Source: Fen-1258 sp041658245
GTDB taxonomy: Bacteria > Bacteroidota > Ignavibacteria > Ignavibacteriales > Melioribacteraceae
NCBI GenBank assembly: GCA_041658245.1
Contig: JBBAAM010000005.1
Span: 1-64,000, forward strand
Length of the DNA: 64,000 nt
Reading direction: 5' to 3'
Shown: one piece after another, positions 14,869-25,269 of the stretch
Position numbering within the stretch: the stretch's first letter is position 1
How the letters are laid out: every line of letters starts with the position of its first letter
Notes under the pieces: generated by a model
Database searches by the model: none
What the model saw: the letters and a program-made list of their open reading frames with translations, nothing else
Told to the model about the DNA's origin: nothing
Program-made: the position numbers and the translations under genes

Positions 14869-15903
14869 ATGAAAAAGGATTCCTCTGTAAAACATCTTGC
14901 ACATGATCTTAATAATATTTTCACACGTATACTAAACAGTATTGATCTTCTTAAAAGAAAAGTTACCAACATTGATACTATTCTTCCTATCCTTAATAAC
15001 ATTGAAAGCGGAACTTATCTTGCATCGGAGATGATTGATGATACATTTGGAAACACTTCAAATAAGATTACCCGGCGAAAAATTAATTTAAATTCGATTA
15101 TCGCAGATATAGTCCGTTCATATATTTTACAGCAAAAAGATAAAATTAATTTTCTCCTTTCTCTTGAAAAAGACCTTAAACTAGTAAACGGCAAGTATTC
15201 TGATTTTTACCGGGTGATCTTAAATCTAATAATTAATTCTGTAGAAGCAATTAATACGAGCGGAACAATTAGAATCAAAACGTGTAATTTGGAAAACGAA
15301 GATAAAATTCAAATTATCATAAACGACGACGGAAGCGGTATTGAAGAGCAGTTTCTTTCTCAAGTATTCAACGAAGATTACTCAACAAAAAATAAAAATA
15401 AAATTTCCGGAGTTGGTTTATCTATAGTTAAAGAAATTATTGAAGATCACAATGGAACTATTTCCGTTTCAAGTGAAGTAGGCAAAGGTTCTGAATTTAT
15501 CATCACATTAAATTCTGCACCTATATTGCATGATAAACCTGCGCAAAGCGGAAAAACAATTTTGATTGCAGAAGATGAAGATATACTCCGCGAACTTCTT
15601 ACCGAACTTTTACAATCTTATGATTACACAATACTTACCGCATCAAACGGAATTGAAGTTTTGGATCTACTTAAAGTAAGAACGCCGGATCTACTGATTA
15701 TTGATCGAAAAATGCCTGAGATGGACGGAATAACTTGTTTGCATGAGATTAATAAAGCAGGTTACGTTTTACCAATCGTTCTTGCTTCAGGCTCGCCTTC
15801 TGAATTTGAAGAAACACTTCCAAAAATCTTAATAAGTAAAATCATTAACAAGCCATACAACTTTGAAGAACTGCTTTCTCTTGTAAAAGAATTAATTGGG
15901 TAG
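14869..15903 (+). CDS. Hybrid histidine kinase with C-terminal receiver, cytoplasmic
   Basis: A 344-residue protein without membrane segments. The HisKA-type start KHLAHDLNN places the phospho-accepting His at residue 12. It is followed by an HATPase_c domain (NLIINSVEAI N-box, DDGSGIEEQF, GVGLSIVKEI) and a receiver domain from about residue 225 (ILIAEDEDILRELL, DLLIIDRKMPEMDG, KIINKPYN). There is no sensor domain, so the input must come from a partner. It is translated one base after the NtrC-type regulator and overlaps by 12 bases the convergent receiver/HisKA gene, a tail-to-tail arrangement. Confidence 0.9.
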   Translation: MKKDSSVKHLAHDLNNIFTRILNSIDLLKRKVTNIDTILPILNNIESGTYLASEMIDDTFGNTSNKITRRKINLNSIIADIVRSYILQQKDKINFLLSLEKDLKLVNGKYSDFYRVILNLIINSVEAINTSGTIRIKTCNLENEDKIQIIINDDGSGIEEQFLSQVFNEDYSTKNKNKISGVGLSIVKEIIEDHNGTISVSSEVGKGSEFIITLNSAPILHDKPAQSGKTILIAEDEDILRELLTELLQSYDYTILTASNGIEVLDLLKVRTPDLLIIDRKMPEMDGITCLHEINKAGYVLPIVLASGSPSEFEETLPKILISKIINKPYNFEELLSLVKELIG

Positions 15904-16575
15904 GTCTTTTTTATCTTCCAATTTTAAATCAATTATATTAAGATCGTTTACGTAAGGCGTGATTACCGGTTTTTTAATAGATCCAAGCTTATCAAGGACC
16001 GAAATAATGTCTCTTGAGGCATTTTCAATAAACTCAATTCTTTTTAGGATGTTTTCAGAAGAGTAATTTGTTTTAGAAAATTCTCTGCGAATTGCTGCTG
16101 TTGAAAGATTGATCAATGTTAATGGTTGTTTTATCTCGTGATTTGCCGTTACAACGGTTGCCGCAAAAGTTTTAATCTTTTCAATTTCAATTAGCATTTT
16201 ATTTGTATCGCTGAATCTAAGCGCTGAATTTATTCGTGCAATTAATTCCGTACGGTTAAAAGGTTTCTTAATATAATCGAATGCACCCGACAGTAACCCT
16301 TGTTGCAGATTATCGGCTTCGGTCAAAGCTGTTAATAAAATTATTGGAATAAGTTTTGTCTCTTCTTTAGAAGACAAAGCTTTACAGACGTCATAACCGG
16401 AAATATCAGGCATCATAATATCTAAAAGTATTAGATCCGGTTTTTCACCAACAGCTTTTTGAATCCCCATTTCACCATTATAAGCTTTTGCAATTTCAAA
16501 ACCTTCACGCTCAAGTCTGTCTTGGAGTAAAAAGACACTATCCGGACTATCATCAATGATCAGAATTTTTTTCAT
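15892..16575 (-). CDS. Receiver domain with a HisKA-like domain but no ATPase domain
   Basis: A 227-residue protein. The receiver (1-120) is complete: IIDDSPD, Asp52 in LILLDIMMPD, Thr in LLTALT, Lys in YIKKPF. After it comes a dimerisation/histidine segment with TANHEIKQPLTLI (His146), as in HisKA, but the protein ends where an HATPase_c domain would begin. It cannot phosphorylate itself by the usual route; it may relay phosphate between receiver Asp and His, or work with the large kinase encoded six bases upstream on the same strand. The gene could be a natural truncation; no lost ATPase sequence is visible downstream. Confidence 0.85.
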   Translation of the reverse strand: MKKILIIDDSPDSVFLLQDRLEREGFEIAKAYNGEMGIQKAVGEKPDLILLDIMMPDISGYDVCKALSSKEETKLIPIILLTALTEADNLQQGLLSGAFDYIKKPFNRTELIARINSALRFSDTNKMLIEIEKIKTFAATVVTANHEIKQPLTLINLSTAAIRREFSKTNYSSENILKRIEFIENASRDIISVLDKLGSIKKPVITPYVNDLNIIDLKLEDKKDLPN

Positions 16576-16581
16576 TGGCGG

Positions 16582-19500
16582 TTAACTAACTTTGGCTTTT
16601 AAGTATTTTTTTAATTTTGAGGCAAGTACTTGTGAGTTTATCGGTTTTGTAACGAGATCATTAAAACCATTTTTTTCAATAACCTCTTTATTGTCCAGCA
16701 TAGCATAAGCTGTAAGTGCAATTACAGGAATATTATCAAATCTTTTTTCATTGCGTATTCGTTTTATAGTTTCGAATCCATCCATCTGCGGCATCATTAT
16801 ATCTAGAAATATTAAATCCGGTTCAACATGATTCAATGTTAATAAACATTCCATTCCATTATGTGCAAAAATGGTATTACAGTTCATTTCTTTAACGAAC
16901 TCACCAATAGTAAAAAGTGCATCGTTATTATCATCAACAATTAAAACTGTTGGTTTCGAATTTTTGCTGCTTTCATTCTTATGATAATAATTTGCTTGTT
17001 CATTTGGATATGTTTCTTCAATAAGATTGTTTTTTCTATTTGTAATATCGTCATCAATCTTTAATCTGTCGCGTAATACTTTCAGCACATCCAGCGGGTG
17101 TGATCTAACAGTTAATGCTATTTCCTTAAACTTATTATTTAATTTATTTATCTGATCTTGAGTTAATACTTTTGGTAACTTCAAAATAACCGGAACATTT
17201 TTTAACAGTCTGTCTTGAGATATTTCATAAATTATTTGTAATGATTGTTCCATAAATGTAGCGATATCAATTATGACCAAATGCGGTTTTTCGTTTCGAA
17301 TTCGCTCACCAACATTTGCTGATGAAGAAATAATAGCAATATCAAAAGCATCTTCAAAAGATTTTTTGAGTATTTCAATTTCATCTTGATGGATATCAAT
17401 AAAAACAATCTTTCGAATATTTTTTTCAAAATGCGATTCTACCTTCAATATCAATTCATTAAACTCATTGTAATTAATTTTTTCATTAATGAAATCAAAT
17501 ATCTCAGGCTCCCATCCGACTTTTTCTTCTTCTACCATTATTGTAAGAACGATCGGTATGTGTCGTGTTAATGTGTAGCTTTTCATGACGTGAATAAAAG
17601 TCCATAGATTGCCATCATTTATAAATGGGTTAAATATAACTGCATATGGTAATTTTTCTTTCGCCAATCGTAATCCGTCATTAGCATTTGAGGTAATAAT
17701 AATATCATAATCATACGATGCAAGATAATCGCCGATTAATTTTTGCGTATCAGTATTATCGTTAATTATGAGTATTGATTTTGTCAGCTGTCTCTCTTTT
17801 TCGGGTTCAGTTAAAGTTAAGAATTGATGCTCTTGAACTTCTACAACATCTAGTACTGTATCAGGTAAAACAAAATAAAACCGTGAGCCTTCGCCTGTGA
17901 CACTTTGAAGAGAAAGTGTCCCTCCAAGCAGATCAACATATTTTTTGCAAATAGCAAGACCTAAGCCTGCACCGCCATACTTTCTGGATGTGCTGCTGTC
18001 TACTTGTCTAAACTCGCTAAAAATAATTTTCTTATTTTCATCAGAGATACCAATTCCTGTATCTGTTACACTGAACTCAATATCAGTTCTATTGATAACT
18101 TTAATACCGAGTCGGACAGATCCTTTTTCAGTAAACTTAACTGCATTTACTAATAAGTTAATTAGAATCTGTTCCAGCTTGCTTTTATCTGTGTTAAGAA
18201 GAACATTAGAGTTTCTCTCAACATCAAAATTGAACTCAAGACTTTTCTCTGATGTGATTTGTTGAATGTTCGGATAGATTTCTTCGAGTATATCATTCAA
18301 TAAAAAGCTCTCTTTCTTAACTTCAATTTTGCCGGACTCAAATTTTGAGAATTCCAAAATATTAGTAATTAAAGAAAGCAATTTTTTTCCGTTTCGATGA
18401 ACTATATTCAAGCGGTCTTTAGCTTTTATAATAACCGAACTGTCTTTAATCAATAATTCTGTCAATCCAAGAATAGAAATTAAAGGTGTACGGAGTTCAT
18501 GAGATATACTAGCTAAAAATTCGGATTTCACTTTTGTTAATTCAACTGCTTTGATTCTTTGTCTTTCAAGTTCATCAGCTTTGTCTTTTAGTTGTTCGTG
18601 AAGCTCTTTTAATTCATAGTTTTGCTTAATGATCTGTTCGTTCTGCTTAAGATATTCTTCATTAAGTTTCTTCAATTCACCAATAAAATTTTCAAGCTGT
18701 TCAAAAGATTTTGCATTGATAATTCCAACTGCAAGCTGTTCATGAATATTATCAATATAATTAAGAACGTCTGTATGCGGATCTGATTCTGCTGCCAATT
18801 CAAGTACACCGATTGTTTCTTTATTATAAATGATCGGGTAGATTATTAAATATTTTATCTTGATAGAAGCCATGCCGGTTTTTATTTCGGGGAAATTATC
18901 ACTAAATCGGAATTCAACTTTTTCTTTCTTTTCAACCGCATTGCTGTAAAGACTTACATCTTGTTTCAATTCAATAAAATTTTTACTGATGCCAAACGAT
19001 GAAATTAGTCTTAATGATTTATGCTCAACCAGATAAAGCACACCGAATGTTAATCCGGTTGACTTAATTATTTTAGAAAGTGCTGCATCCGATATTTCAA
19101 TTAATGTGGGATTTTTGTTAATGAGAGTTATGAATTCAGAATATTCTTTTTCAGTTCTTTTATTCCGCACCAATTCATCAAGCATATGGTTGAATGTTTC
19201 ACCGAATTTACCTACTTCATCATTTGTAAGAATAGGAACTCTGTGATCAAGATTGCCTTTACCGGTGATCTCGGCAGCCTGGCTTAATAAAGAAACCTGC
19301 TCTCTAAGTTTTGCAGTAAAAACCCAAACTACTATAAAGGTTAAGGCGCTTCCTGCAAGCACAACAAGCAGCATTACTAATCTTAATGTATCCCTGAATT
19401 CAACACCTTCTTTATAAACATTAAAAACAATAAAGTTAATTTTTGCACCGGGAGTTAGAATAGATTTTGGAACAAAAAGCGCTGCAGTGAAATCCGCATT

Positions 19501-20118
19501 GTCCAACACGGTATTATATAAATCAAAACTATTGCGGTATTTTAAGTCACGCACTGCATTTATTATACTTAATAGATGCTTCTGATTTATTTCCGGATTG
19601 GAGAGCTCAACCGGAGAGTTATTAATTACCAAAGCAACTTCAGCTCGTATTTTTTGGGAGATCCGATTTAGGTACTTGGACGAAATTTGATTTCCATAAT
19701 AAACTGTTTTGCCGTTTGGAATTTGAGCATAACGCAAAACTACATTTGGATTATCCGAAAAGAATTGTCTAAACGACGATGACCTAATGTTCAAATAAGA
19801 TTCTGATTTAACTTTGAATTCGCGGGCATTAATAAGTGAATCATTAACAAGTGTAAAACAAAAATCTATAGACGTAGAATCAAGATTTATTTTATTAAAA
19901 ATTCCGATTTGAGGTGAGATCGAACGGAATTCTTCTTCCATGTTTATATTTTCATTTTGTAAAACAAATGAAAAATCATTTGTGGAATTTAAAATTGATT
20001 TAGATTGCTGCTGTGATAGAACTCTGCCTGCTAATGAATAGAAAACAAATGTCGAAGCTATAGACACAATCAGGATGATAATAAAAGTAATCAGTATGAA
20101 ACGGTAGTTAAGTTTCAT
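16582..20118 (-). CDS. Large hybrid sensor histidine kinase with three receiver-like domains
   Basis: An 1178-residue membrane kinase. Helix 8-30, a periplasmic sensor (about 31-243), helix 247-268, HAMP (about 270-322), GAF-like domain (about 330-475), a coiled coil (475-530), HisKA with His540 in SISHELRTPL, and HATPase_c with GGAGLGLAIC follow in order. Three receiver-like domains come after. The first has Asn in the acceptor position (YAVIFNPF), the second is atypical (HLVIIDIA), and the third is canonical (LIVDDNND, DLIFLDIMMPQMDG, VTKPIN). Only the last surely accepts phosphate. It is cotranscribed with the receiver/HisKA gene. Confidence 0.92.
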   Translation of the reverse strand: MKLNYRFILITFIIILIVSIASTFVFYSLAGRVLSQQQSKSILNSTNDFSFVLQNENINMEEEFRSISPQIGIFNKINLDSTSIDFCFTLVNDSLINAREFKVKSESYLNIRSSSFRQFFSDNPNVVLRYAQIPNGKTVYYGNQISSKYLNRISQKIRAEVALVINNSPVELSNPEINQKHLLSIINAVRDLKYRNSFDLYNTVLDNADFTAALFVPKSILTPGAKINFIVFNVYKEGVEFRDTLRLVMLLVVLAGSALTFIVVWVFTAKLREQVSLLSQAAEITGKGNLDHRVPILTNDEVGKFGETFNHMLDELVRNKRTEKEYSEFITLINKNPTLIEISDAALSKIIKSTGLTFGVLYLVEHKSLRLISSFGISKNFIELKQDVSLYSNAVEKKEKVEFRFSDNFPEIKTGMASIKIKYLIIYPIIYNKETIGVLELAAESDPHTDVLNYIDNIHEQLAVGIINAKSFEQLENFIGELKKLNEEYLKQNEQIIKQNYELKELHEQLKDKADELERQRIKAVELTKVKSEFLASISHELRTPLISILGLTELLIKDSSVIIKAKDRLNIVHRNGKKLLSLITNILEFSKFESGKIEVKKESFLLNDILEEIYPNIQQITSEKSLEFNFDVERNSNVLLNTDKSKLEQILINLLVNAVKFTEKGSVRLGIKVINRTDIEFSVTDTGIGISDENKKIIFSEFRQVDSSTSRKYGGAGLGLAICKKYVDLLGGTLSLQSVTGEGSRFYFVLPDTVLDVVEVQEHQFLTLTEPEKERQLTKSILIINDNTDTQKLIGDYLASYDYDIIITSNANDGLRLAKEKLPYAVIFNPFINDGNLWTFIHVMKSYTLTRHIPIVLTIMVEEEKVGWEPEIFDFINEKINYNEFNELILKVESHFEKNIRKIVFIDIHQDEIEILKKSFEDAFDIAIISSSANVGERIRNEKPHLVIIDIATFMEQSLQIIYEISQDRLLKNVPVILKLPKVLTQDQINKLNNKFKEIALTVRSHPLDVLKVLRDRLKIDDDITNRKNNLIEETYPNEQANYYHKNESSKNSKPTVLIVDDNNDALFTIGEFVKEMNCNTIFAHNGMECLLTLNHVEPDLIFLDIMMPQMDGFETIKRIRNEKRFDNIPVIALTAYAMLDNKEVIEKNGFNDLVTKPINSQVLASKLKKYLKAKVS

Positions 20119-20261
20119 TGTTCGATGGACCTTCCGGTTTAATAAAATCTAATCGGAAAGAAATGCTATAATTAATTTTGCGATGGCATTACAATTAAAC
20201 ACATTGACGGATTGAAAATCTTTATCAGTTTATCATTACAAATGTTAATCAATCCCGCTGT

Positions 20262-21515
20262 CTATTTTTTTTCTTCTTCTTTTTTCTTGATCTGTTCTTT
20301 ATATTTTTCTACATCGTCTCTCTGTTGATCTAAAGTTTTCTTCAACAGCGTCTGTTCTTTAGGTTTAGAAAATCTTTCTTTTAATGTCGGAAGAATATCT
20401 GCTTTGATAAGTAATATTATTTCTTTCTGAGAGTAGGAAACTTGGTCGTAACCGAATATGTATCTTAACCCTAATACCCACCATGGAAGATCCTTTAAGA
20501 ATGGAATGCCTCTACGCACAGTTGTCTCTTCGTTAGTAATTAATCCGCCAATTGCTGTTTCTTCTCCATTAAGAAGTAGAAGATTTGTTGTTACTTCTGT
20601 TTTGGGTTTTTCGATAGACAACGAGCCGATTACAACTGAACTTCTTTCCATTCTAACTTTTAGATACACATAATCAATCCCCTCTTCGTTCATTATATTC
20701 GGCGTAACTTCAATTATAGTTCCGCTTTGATAGAACTTGTCAATCAAGTTGCCTGCAAAATCCCGTTCTTTAATCGAGAAATCAGAACCGATTTGAGTTT
20801 TTCCTTGTTTCTTATTAATTGCCGTTATAACCGGACGTGAAATAATTTTCCCGAGATTCTCATCTTCAAAAAATTTGAACAATGCAGTAGCAGATCCATC
20901 GAAAGGACCCATTGAAAAAGTAGATTTACTACTAAGATTAAATTGCGGCGGATTCTGTGTGGTTTGTGCTGCTGTAGTAGATGTTCCACTTGCTGAAGAT
21001 GATTGATCCTGAACAGAAACTAATTTACCACCAACAGACAATCCGGTTTGAGATAAAAGAAATTCCCAATTGATGCCCTGTTCTCTCATTTCCGCAATGT
21101 TTGCTTCAAACATAACGGCTGAAATTTTTACTTCTCTTTCATCAATAGATACAGCACTAGAATCACCTTTACCTTTTACATCGCCTTTTTTTCTAATGAT
21201 GATTGTAGACTCTATTTCTTCTATATATAGATTATTATACTGTACTATAATCATAAGAGCTTTTTTGTACTGCATCTTATCAATCTCAATTCCGATCGGC
21301 ATTGTGATACTTACCGGCGATACAACCTTCTTACCGGAGACTTTCTCACTAACTTTGCTTATTACTTGTAGCGCCTGATCAAAACTGATGCTCTCTGATA
21401 ACGTAACAAGCTCATCCGGACTAACATACCCTTTTAATTTATCCTTCAAATCAATTTGACCATGGGTGGTTACAATTAATCCGAATAGAATTAAAATTAC
21501 GATTAGCTTTTTCAT
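20262..21515 (-). CDS. Secretin (PilQ/GspD-like outer-membrane channel)
   Basis: About 417 residues from the ATG at 21513-21515, which lies one base after the upstream stop and directly begins a signal peptide (MKKLIVILILFGLIVTTHG); a start ten codons earlier would overlap the upstream gene. The C-terminal half holds the secretin signature: GKTQIGSDFSIKER, LLLLNGEETAIGGLI and RRGIPFLKDLPWWV. Secretins form the multimeric outer-membrane gate for pilins or secreted proteins. The N-terminal region is short, without several N-domain repeats, and the tail (about 395-417) is a charged coiled coil. It is the last gene of the pilus operon. Confidence 0.9.
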   Translation of the reverse strand: MKKLIVILILFGLIVTTHGQIDLKDKLKGYVSPDELVTLSESISFDQALQVISKVSEKVSGKKVVSPVSITMPIGIEIDKMQYKKALMIIVQYNNLYIEEIESTIIIRKKGDVKGKGDSSAVSIDEREVKISAVMFEANIAEMREQGINWEFLLSQTGLSVGGKLVSVQDQSSSASGTSTTAAQTTQNPPQFNLSSKSTFSMGPFDGSATALFKFFEDENLGKIISRPVITAINKKQGKTQIGSDFSIKERDFAGNLIDKFYQSGTIIEVTPNIMNEEGIDYVYLKVRMERSSVVIGSLSIEKPKTEVTTNLLLLNGEETAIGGLITNEETTVRRGIPFLKDLPWWVLGLRYIFGYDQVSYSQKEIILLIKADILPTLKERFSKPKEQTLLKKTLDQQRDDVEKYKEQIKKKEEEKK

Positions 21516-21516
21516 T

Positions 21517-22404
21517 TTATTTACTCTGCTTTTTTTCTTTTTCAAGTTTCAAATTGTAATTCTCGATTACTCCACCTTTATTAAGTACAAAATTTACTTC
21601 GTTATTCTGATAATTAATATTGGTAAGATAACCAAGATATACCTGATCACCTTCCCATAGTAAATATGTATTTCCGCTTGCATCAGAAAGGAAAGCTCCG
21701 TCCGGAATTAGCGCTAGTAAATGAGCTGATTGAACATCCAATAATTTATCCTTATTCGGCGGTATTTCGTTTCTAATGAGCGGATAGAAGAAATCATAAA
21801 CCGGATTTGGAATTATCTGATTTTCTTTAAAATTCTTTACAAAGAAACGATTATCGTTCGAATAATATACTTTAGATTTAAACTTGTAACTTACCAGGTA
21901 ATGCGGTGTACCGTCTTGCTCTACTTTTACATTATTTGTTAGATCAACGTCACTAACTTTTTTAAGTTGTTTACTTTCCTCTAATGCATAAATTAGTTTT
22001 ACAAAATCATTGAATTCTGCAATGCCGTTTAAAGTGTAATGATAAATATAGTAATCAGTAGAAATTTCTGTCTCAACAAATTCTATGTTAACATATGAGT
22101 TCGGTGAAAAACTAAAACTAACTTGATTCACAAAATCGAAGAACGATGCCTGCGTAAGATTATAGGGTATATTATACTTTCTATTAGCTAATATAGAATC
22201 AAGTTCAGCAACTCGTTTTTTGAGAAGATCTAATTGTTGGTTCAGAGCATCGGTATCAAGTTGGTAAAGTCTTAACTGCCCTATTTTCTTCTGCTTGTCA
22301 TTAATTTTTCCTTTTTGTAAAACGAAATGGAAGAATCCCCCGCCAACAAAGATGGCTATAAAAATTATTAAAATTATGATTGTATTTTTTACTTTACTGC
22401 TCAT
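21517..22404 (-). CDS. PilO-like inner-membrane alignment protein (possible PilP-like tail)
   Basis: 295 residues: one N-terminal membrane helix (8-29), a coiled coil (about 30-80), then an alpha/beta periplasmic domain (FVETEISTDYYIYHYTLNGIAEF...) in the position and style of PilO. The last part (about 200-280) is a small beta-rich domain (HLLALIPDGAFLSDASGNTYLLWEGDQVYLGYL) similar in style to the PilP/GspC homology region that contacts the secretin. It overlaps the PilM-like gene by four bases and the secretin follows. Sequence similarity is weak and the assignment relies on topology and order. Confidence 0.65.
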   Translation of the reverse strand: MSSKVKNTIIILIIFIAIFVGGGFFHFVLQKGKINDKQKKIGQLRLYQLDTDALNQQLDLLKKRVAELDSILANRKYNIPYNLTQASFFDFVNQVSFSFSPNSYVNIEFVETEISTDYYIYHYTLNGIAEFNDFVKLIYALEESKQLKKVSDVDLTNNVKVEQDGTPHYLVSYKFKSKVYYSNDNRFFVKNFKENQIIPNPVYDFFYPLIRNEIPPNKDKLLDVQSAHLLALIPDGAFLSDASGNTYLLWEGDQVYLGYLTNINYQNNEVNFVLNKGGVIENYNLKLEKEKKQSK

Positions 22405-23969
22405 TTTGTAGTAAGAGTATCCTTCATTAATTTCAGATTAAGAATGTATGCAAAGGCGCTTTTTTCTCTCAATGGTTCATAGTTAATACTCTTCAGTAAA
22501 GAAGCTTTGTTCTGATCTGCAAACTCGGTAAGTACACTTCTATTTAATGAATAACCATTCAATCTGATTTCATCAGGTGTTAATGTTTCAATTTTAGCTA
22601 CCCAAAAATTTCTTCTTCTTTCAATAAAGTCGGACATTTTAAAAATTGTTTTATTCCAAAGACTTGAACCTTCTGATGCTTGATCTAGAATTTTTTGAGT
22701 AGCATCGAAATTTCTAATCCTTTCTTCAATAGGAGTTAATTCATTAACGAGAGTTTGATTTTCAATCTGTCTCTGATTAAGCCCGGCAATTTCATAATCA
22801 AGATCCTTTATTTCACGATTAGTGGAAAGTATTTGGAAAGTAAAATAAAATGCTGCTCCAAAGAGCAGAGGCATAACAGCATAACTATGCCATCCGAATT
22901 GAAGGAATTTTTGATTCTCTTGAATATACTTCGGCAAAAAGTTAATGCCGACATATGTTTTATCAAGTTCGTCAAAATATTCTACAGCAACGGAGATTGG
23001 AATTGCATACAACGCTAAATTTGTTTGGTCTTCATCACTAATTGAAGAAGTATTAAAATTCTCAAATTTAAGTGCGGAGACATTTGCTTCGGGAAATGTT
23101 CCATAGAAAGAAAGGATTAAATTTTCAGATCTGTCTTCACCGCATACAATAATATTATCTAACTTAGGAATACCGCCATTCTCCATCTCCAGAAGTATCT
23201 TTGAAAAATAGACATCATAAGTATGAAGATTTTTTGTCCCAATATCTAAAGTTGATCCGATATGAGAAAGTTTTTGTCCTTCCATAAAAATTAGCTTGCT
23301 ATATTCTTTTCCTATATAAACGATTAGTGAGTAATCTTCAGGGAAAAATTTTATGGATTTTGAAACGTAATATGCTAATGATAATTCTGCGGTTTTAATT
23401 GTAGGTATTTTGAAATATCGTTTCTTATTATAATTGGCAAGTTGATTTATCAAACCGACACAAGGGATATCTCCTTCAATAAATACTCCAAGCATAGATT
23501 TTTCATTCAACTCAAAGACATCTATCAAATCTTCAGTTACTTCTATACCTTTAGATGTTTGCAAATCACTAATAACATTTTCGATCAACTTTTTCTTATT
23601 AGTATCACGCTGCCCTTCATAAGTATGAAAATTTATTATCGGTTCTGTTACAATTGGAATGAAAAGCATATTATTAAGATTAAGTTCGGATAAGAGCGAG
23701 TTGAGTTGACCTACATCAGATTGATCTACTTGTATTGATGATGAGGATAAATCTCCTTCAGTATCAAGATTATCAAAAGAGACTTGATCTTCAGAGATTA
23801 GATCCTGTCCATCTAGTTCTGCCATTACACCTTGTTTTAAGGATGACCGAAGTGTGCGGGACATAGTAAGAGAACCGACACTATGAATTTTAATACCATT
23901 TTTATCTCTCGATAACACAGCAAGTTTAGCATCGGTGCCTTCACAATATAGACAGACAATTTGTTTCAT
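22401..23969 (-). CDS. PilM-PilN-like fusion protein
   Basis: 522 residues. The N-terminal part (1-340) resembles the actin-like PilM/GspL cytoplasmic domain (start QIVCLYCEGTDAKLAVL, strands around YSLIVYIGKEYSKLIFM). A membrane helix follows at about 362-380 (AVMPLLFGAAFYFTFQIL), then a coiled coil (385-420) and a periplasmic domain in the style of PilN. In canonical pili PilM and PilN are separate; a GspL-like continuous chain fits here. It would link the pilus base to PilO and the secretin. Its start is one base after the stop of the PilT-like gene. Confidence 0.7.
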   Translation of the reverse strand: MKQIVCLYCEGTDAKLAVLSRDKNGIKIHSVGSLTMSRTLRSSLKQGVMAELDGQDLISEDQVSFDNLDTEGDLSSSSIQVDQSDVGQLNSLLSELNLNNMLFIPIVTEPIINFHTYEGQRDTNKKKLIENVISDLQTSKGIEVTEDLIDVFELNEKSMLGVFIEGDIPCVGLINQLANYNKKRYFKIPTIKTAELSLAYYVSKSIKFFPEDYSLIVYIGKEYSKLIFMEGQKLSHIGSTLDIGTKNLHTYDVYFSKILLEMENGGIPKLDNIIVCGEDRSENLILSFYGTFPEANVSALKFENFNTSSISDEDQTNLALYAIPISVAVEYFDELDKTYVGINFLPKYIQENQKFLQFGWHSYAVMPLLFGAAFYFTFQILSTNREIKDLDYEIAGLNQRQIENQTLVNELTPIEERIRNFDATQKILDQASEGSSLWNKTIFKMSDFIERRRNFWVAKIETLTPDEIRLNGYSLNRSVLTEFADQNKASLLKSINYEPLREKSAFAYILNLKLMKDTLTTK

Positions 23970-25193
23970 CTATACCTTTAACAATTGAAGAATTCTAGTT
24001 TTATTATTAGCATAGGCAATAGCACTTTCTTTAGAGATTTTCTTTTCGGTAAATAAACGTAACAAATCCTGTTCCATCGTAACCATGCCCTGTGGGCCTC
24101 CTTGATTGATCATCAAGTAAATTTCACTGGTATTATTGTTCTTTATTGCCGCTCTAACCGAAGGAGTAACTATCAAAACCTCTTTAGCCAGCACTCTTTT
24201 GCCGTCTAAACTTGGTACAAGTTTCTGTGAGACAACGGAAATTAAAACATCTGCAAGACGATTTCTTACTCTTTCTTGTTCGGTAGGATTCACCTCAGCG
24301 ATTATACGGTCAATTGATTCTACAGCAGATGATGTATGTAATGTTGAGAATACTTTGTGTCCGGTGTCTGTAACTTCTAATGCCGCCATGATAGTATCGG
24401 AATCTCTCATTTCACCAATAACAATAATATCTGGATCTTGACGTAATGCTTGAGTAACTCCTTCCTTAAATGAATTTACATCTCTACCAACTTCACGATG
24501 TTTAATTATTGCTTTTCTTGATTTGTGAACATACTCTATAGGAGATGCAATAATTACTATATGACATGGATTAGTATCATTATGAAAATCAACAATAGCA
24601 TCAAGTGTAGTTGATTTACCAGATCCTGTAATTCCAGTAATTAACGAGAGCCCGAATTTTATGTAACTATGGCTCATTGTTTTAACTGCAACAGGATGAA
24701 AGTCCAAAGATTCAATCGGTCGTATTCGTGTCTGTATTGATCGCATATTTAGAGCTATGCTATCCAAATCAAAATATGCATCTGCTCTAAATCTAACCGC
24801 TAACTGAGCTTTATCGTAATGAAATGAATAACTGAAATCAAGATTTCTTTCTCGTAATAAAAAATCTATTTGGTTTTTACTGAGCAAAATTATTACAAGA
24901 GTAGATGCTTCATCTTCAGTAAATTGAGGAATATCTGCAACACGTTCTTTCCTCCCAAAAATTCTAAACCAAACATAATTTTGAGTACCGTGTCCGCCTA
25001 ACTCAACATCGGATGCTTGACGGTCTATCATTGTTCCTAAAATACTATTGGTCAATTGTAACATTTGAAGTCGTTGTTCATTCTGAAGTTCATGAATATG
25101 ATCTGCTATATAATTAACACGCTCGGAACCAAGAACAGTGGGAGGAATTTTTGCAGTAAAAGCCGTAAGTATTTGTTTTGCATCTGAAATCAT
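23970..25193 (-). CDS. PilT-like retraction ATPase
   Basis: 407 residues. Walker A GITGSGKSTTLDAI, Asp box and Walker B DPDIIVIGEMRDSDT, and His box STLHTSSAVESIDRI are all present, as in PilT/PilU retraction motors. The N-terminal PAS-like domain is longer than in PilT (about 150 residues before the ATPase core). The enzyme disassembles pilin subunits by ATP hydrolysis at the inner membrane. Its presence suggests a dynamic pilus rather than a plain type II secretion pseudopilus. It sits between PilB-like and PilM-like genes in the same operon. Confidence 0.88.
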   Translation of the reverse strand: MISDAKQILTAFTAKIPPTVLGSERVNYIADHIHELQNEQRLQMLQLTNSILGTMIDRQASDVELGGHGTQNYVWFRIFGRKERVADIPQFTEDEASTLVIILLSKNQIDFLLRERNLDFSYSFHYDKAQLAVRFRADAYFDLDSIALNMRSIQTRIRPIESLDFHPVAVKTMSHSYIKFGLSLITGITGSGKSTTLDAIVDFHNDTNPCHIVIIASPIEYVHKSRKAIIKHREVGRDVNSFKEGVTQALRQDPDIIVIGEMRDSDTIMAALEVTDTGHKVFSTLHTSSAVESIDRIIAEVNPTEQERVRNRLADVLISVVSQKLVPSLDGKRVLAKEVLIVTPSVRAAIKNNNTSEIYLMINQGGPQGMVTMEQDLLRLFTEKKISKESAIAYANNKTRILQLLKV

Positions 25194-25269
25194 TAATAGC
25201 CGCCGCTTAAATGAGTAATTAGCAAGTTAAGCTATACTTTAATTACAATATAAAAAAAAGTTTGCTGAA

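Noticed and set aside
20262..21545. Secretin start ten codons earlier, at 21545
   Set aside because: It would overlap the PilO-like gene by 29 bases and add a charged stretch before the signal peptide; the ATG at 21515 directly after the upstream stop is better.
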